Shown here: piece after piece, positions 62,816-64,000 of the stretch
Position numbering within the stretch: the stretch's first letter is position 1
Layout: the number at the start of each line of letters is the position of its first letter
Assembly (NCBI GenBank): GCA_023387235.1
Contig: JAEWIJ010000205.1
Coordinates: 1 to 64,000, forward strand
Reading direction: 5' to 3'
Source: Pseudomonadota bacterium
GTDB taxonomy: Bacteria; Pseudomonadota; Alphaproteobacteria; Rhizobiales; Hyphomicrobiaceae
DNA length: 64,000 nucleotides
Translations under genes and position numbers: made by a program
The notes under the pieces: model-generated
The model's input: only the letters and a program-made list of their open reading frames with translations
Told to the model about the DNA's origin: nothing
Databases searched by the model: none

Positions 62816-63490
62816 ATGAAATTCTTGAGCCGAGTTCTAGTCATACTTTCGATTTTAGGAGGCGCGCTCGCGGGCGCTGGCTTCGGGGGCGTGCTGCTGG
62901 GCTTTGAGCTGACCGCTGAGCCTATTCCCAGACGTGCAGTGGGAGATGTTCCTGTCAGCCGATTTGCGTTCCAAGGCCAACCGTCCGAGGTTGGTGCGGA
63001 AATGGCGCGGTGGAGCGGGTTCGTCGGTACGCTCAGTGCAGCGCGCGCGCTCGTAGTCGAGGCTTCAGCACAGTCGATGAATCTGCATCGGCGAATGCTC
63101 GATGCGTCGCGCAGCCTCGAGGTGCAGCCCACCGCCGGCCTCCTTTGGGTAGAGTACGCAAGCCTCGGACACCGTCTCGGCATTAAATCGAATGCGATGG
63201 TGCGCGCATTGGAGATGGCATCGGTCACGCAGCGGCGGGAGGCTAGTACGATGTATTGGTGCTCAGTCCTGACGCTTGCCCTTTGGAAAGATACTGACGG
63301 AGTGCAACGATCGAGGGCTGTCGCCAATTTGGGTGAATTGCGGGCTCGCGGTTGGCTTGGCGCAGAGGAAAAGGCAATTGTGGCACGTGCGCTTTCCGAG
63401 AAGGCCGCGATAGAGCGCAGAGAAATATCCGAGCACATTGTTGCGAAGCTGAGTGAGCCTGCGGTTTTTCTGAAGGAGTTGGGTCTATGA
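62816..63490 (+). CDS. Membrane-anchored hypothetical protein of the exopolysaccharide locus
   Basis: 224 residues with one N-terminal helix (FLSRVLVILSILGGALAGAGFGGVLLG) acting as signal anchor. The rest is helical and may contain TPR-like pairs (GLLWVEYASLGHRLGI, ATSVTQRREASTMYWCSVLTLALW-like). No family recognised. Starts 53 nt after the polymerase stop; a strong AAGGAGG at 62784 is far from the ATG (25 nt), while GCAGG is close. Same strand and spacing suggest the same operon. Confidence 0.7.
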   Translation: MKFLSRVLVILSILGGALAGAGFGGVLLGFELTAEPIPRRAVGDVPVSRFAFQGQPSEVGAEMARWSGFVGTLSAARALVVEASAQSMNLHRRMLDASRSLEVQPTAGLLWVEYASLGHRLGIKSNAMVRALEMASVTQRREASTMYWCSVLTLALWKDTDGVQRSRAVANLGELRARGWLGAEEKAIVARALSEKAAIERREISEHIVAKLSEPAVFLKELGL

Positions 63491-63844
63491 CCTCTGCACG
63501 GATGCCAGAGGTCTTCAGGTCGCGCCGCGGCGCGGCGCGCATTTGCACTAAGATGACGATAGTGAGACGGAGGCCAAATCAATCAGGACGTGTGCCTATG
63601 TGCCGGAACTGCATCTCATTGTGCATAATGACCTCCTCAATGTCACAACACAACTTGACTACGCCGCAGCCGTATGGCGGCTTCTCCTGAGAATTGGCAG
63701 CGGCCAAACGGATTACTTGGCTTGTAGGAGCAGGTGCCTTGGAACTCTATTGAAATGCTTCTCGCCCTGCTCGGCGGCAGTGATCCCAGGGCGTTTTCTG
63801 ATAGAAAATCATCGAATTGTAAGGGTATTTGTGGGGGACTTATA
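63491..63844. other. Intergenic region, no gene seen
   Basis: About 350 nt, T-rich in its right half. A 67-residue frame overlapping the previous stop lacks domain character. An 8-bp hairpin (63489-63496 with 63506-63513) overlaps the preceding stop codon. No promoter or RNA gene was recognised with confidence. Confidence 0.45.
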
Positions 63845-64000
63845 ATGTTGGGCGCGGGGTCGACTGCCGACAGTGCAATTGAAGTTCGAGATGCCGCAAA
63901 AGATCAGAGCTGTCCAGGCCGCGTACATCGGATTTCGCTGCACAAAGCCGTGATTTTTCTTCTAGTCGCGGATTGCATGGTTCTCGCTACATCGGGGATG
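63845..64000 (+). CDS. Partial gene, possible exopolysaccharide glycosylphosphotransferase
   Basis: First 52 codons of a gene cut by the right edge. ATG 63845 has GGGGGAC about 6 nt upstream. After a polar leader (SCPGRVHRI) comes a hydrophobic helix beginning LHKAVIFLLVADCMVLATSG. This layout resembles the start of polyprenyl-phosphate sugar transferases (WcaJ/PssA-like) that initiate repeat-unit synthesis, and position in the locus fits. The visible part is too short to confirm. Confidence 0.5.
   Translation, partial: MLGAGSTADSAIEVRDAAKDQSCPGRVHRISLHKAVIFLLVADCMVLATSGM

Noticed and set aside
62784..62819. Strong AAGGAGG followed by an eight-codon GTG frame ending at the ATG of the next gene
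   Set aside because: Spacing from the site to the GTG is only about 2 nt, too short for efficient initiation; probably chance.
63489..63513. 8-bp hairpin overlapping a stop codon, considered as a terminator
   Set aside because: The stem is short, the loop is 9 nt and no T-run follows, so an intrinsic terminator is not supported.

Overview
The window reads as a chromosomal segment of a GC-rich alphaproteobacterium, most likely of the order Hyphomicrobiales (Rhizobiales). Pointers are FixJ-type response regulators, an HWE-family histidine kinase, OpgG/OpgH glucan synthesis, several ABC importers each with its own LysR or IclR regulator, and two DUF5985 membrane proteins next to a poly-HAMP kinase. 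Species cannot be named from the sequence alone. Functions below are inferred from protein motifs and gene order.

Layout. (1) 1-8.1 kb: a minus-strand operon for uptake and hydrolysis of a sulfate ester: Tat-type solute-binding protein, double-domain permease, ATPase, sulfatase, formylglycine-generating enzyme and a second sulfatase that runs off the left edge. A divergent LysR regulator controls it, with a perfect dyad just upstream of its start. (2) 8.2-12.7 kb: a histidine kinase, a DUF937/PRC-barrel membrane protein, a lone receiver and a FixJ-like regulator. (3) 13.0-22.1 kb: a winged-helix-like protein, two DUF5985 membrane proteins, a 2085-residue soluble hybrid kinase with about 25 HAMP units, and a receiver-PAS-HWE kinase-receiver protein. 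(4) 22.3-25.8 kb: opgG-opgH, translationally coupled. (5) 25.7-35.2 kb: small monooxygenase-fold protein, PPC/DUF296 protein, a tiny membrane ORF, ABC exporter plus MFS pair, PRC-barrel protein, GT4 glycosyltransferase plus glycogen-debranching-type enzyme, and a GT2 glycosyltransferase. (6) 35.4-44.3 kb: a branched-chain-amino-acid-type importer in which permease LivM and both ATPases are one polypeptide, an IclR regulator, a cupin, and a divergent thiamine-diphosphate enzyme with an atypical SDR.

(7) 44.6-about 57.8 kb is accessory DNA. It opens with a 3' fragment of a tRNA-His gene (attachment-site scar) followed by a tyrosine integrase and a membrane/coiled-coil protein. A 6.6-kb unit follows, bounded by an imperfect inverted repeat of about 60 bp and holding an ABC importer, an IclR regulator and an amidohydrolase. 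Next come a broken TPR gene, a recombinase fragment and a tandem pair of small membrane proteins. (8) 58-64 kb: a visibly less GC-rich exopolysaccharide locus (secreted Gly-rich protein, Wza-type export protein, beta-barrel, O-antigen ligase/polymerase-type protein, membrane-anchored protein, and the start of what may be a sugar-phosphate transferase).

The features most worth a second look are the poly-HAMP kinase cassette, the inverted-repeat-bounded transporter unit, the sulfatase-plus-maturase import operon, the LivM-LivG-LivF fusion, and the hairpins at all three solute-binding-protein junctions.
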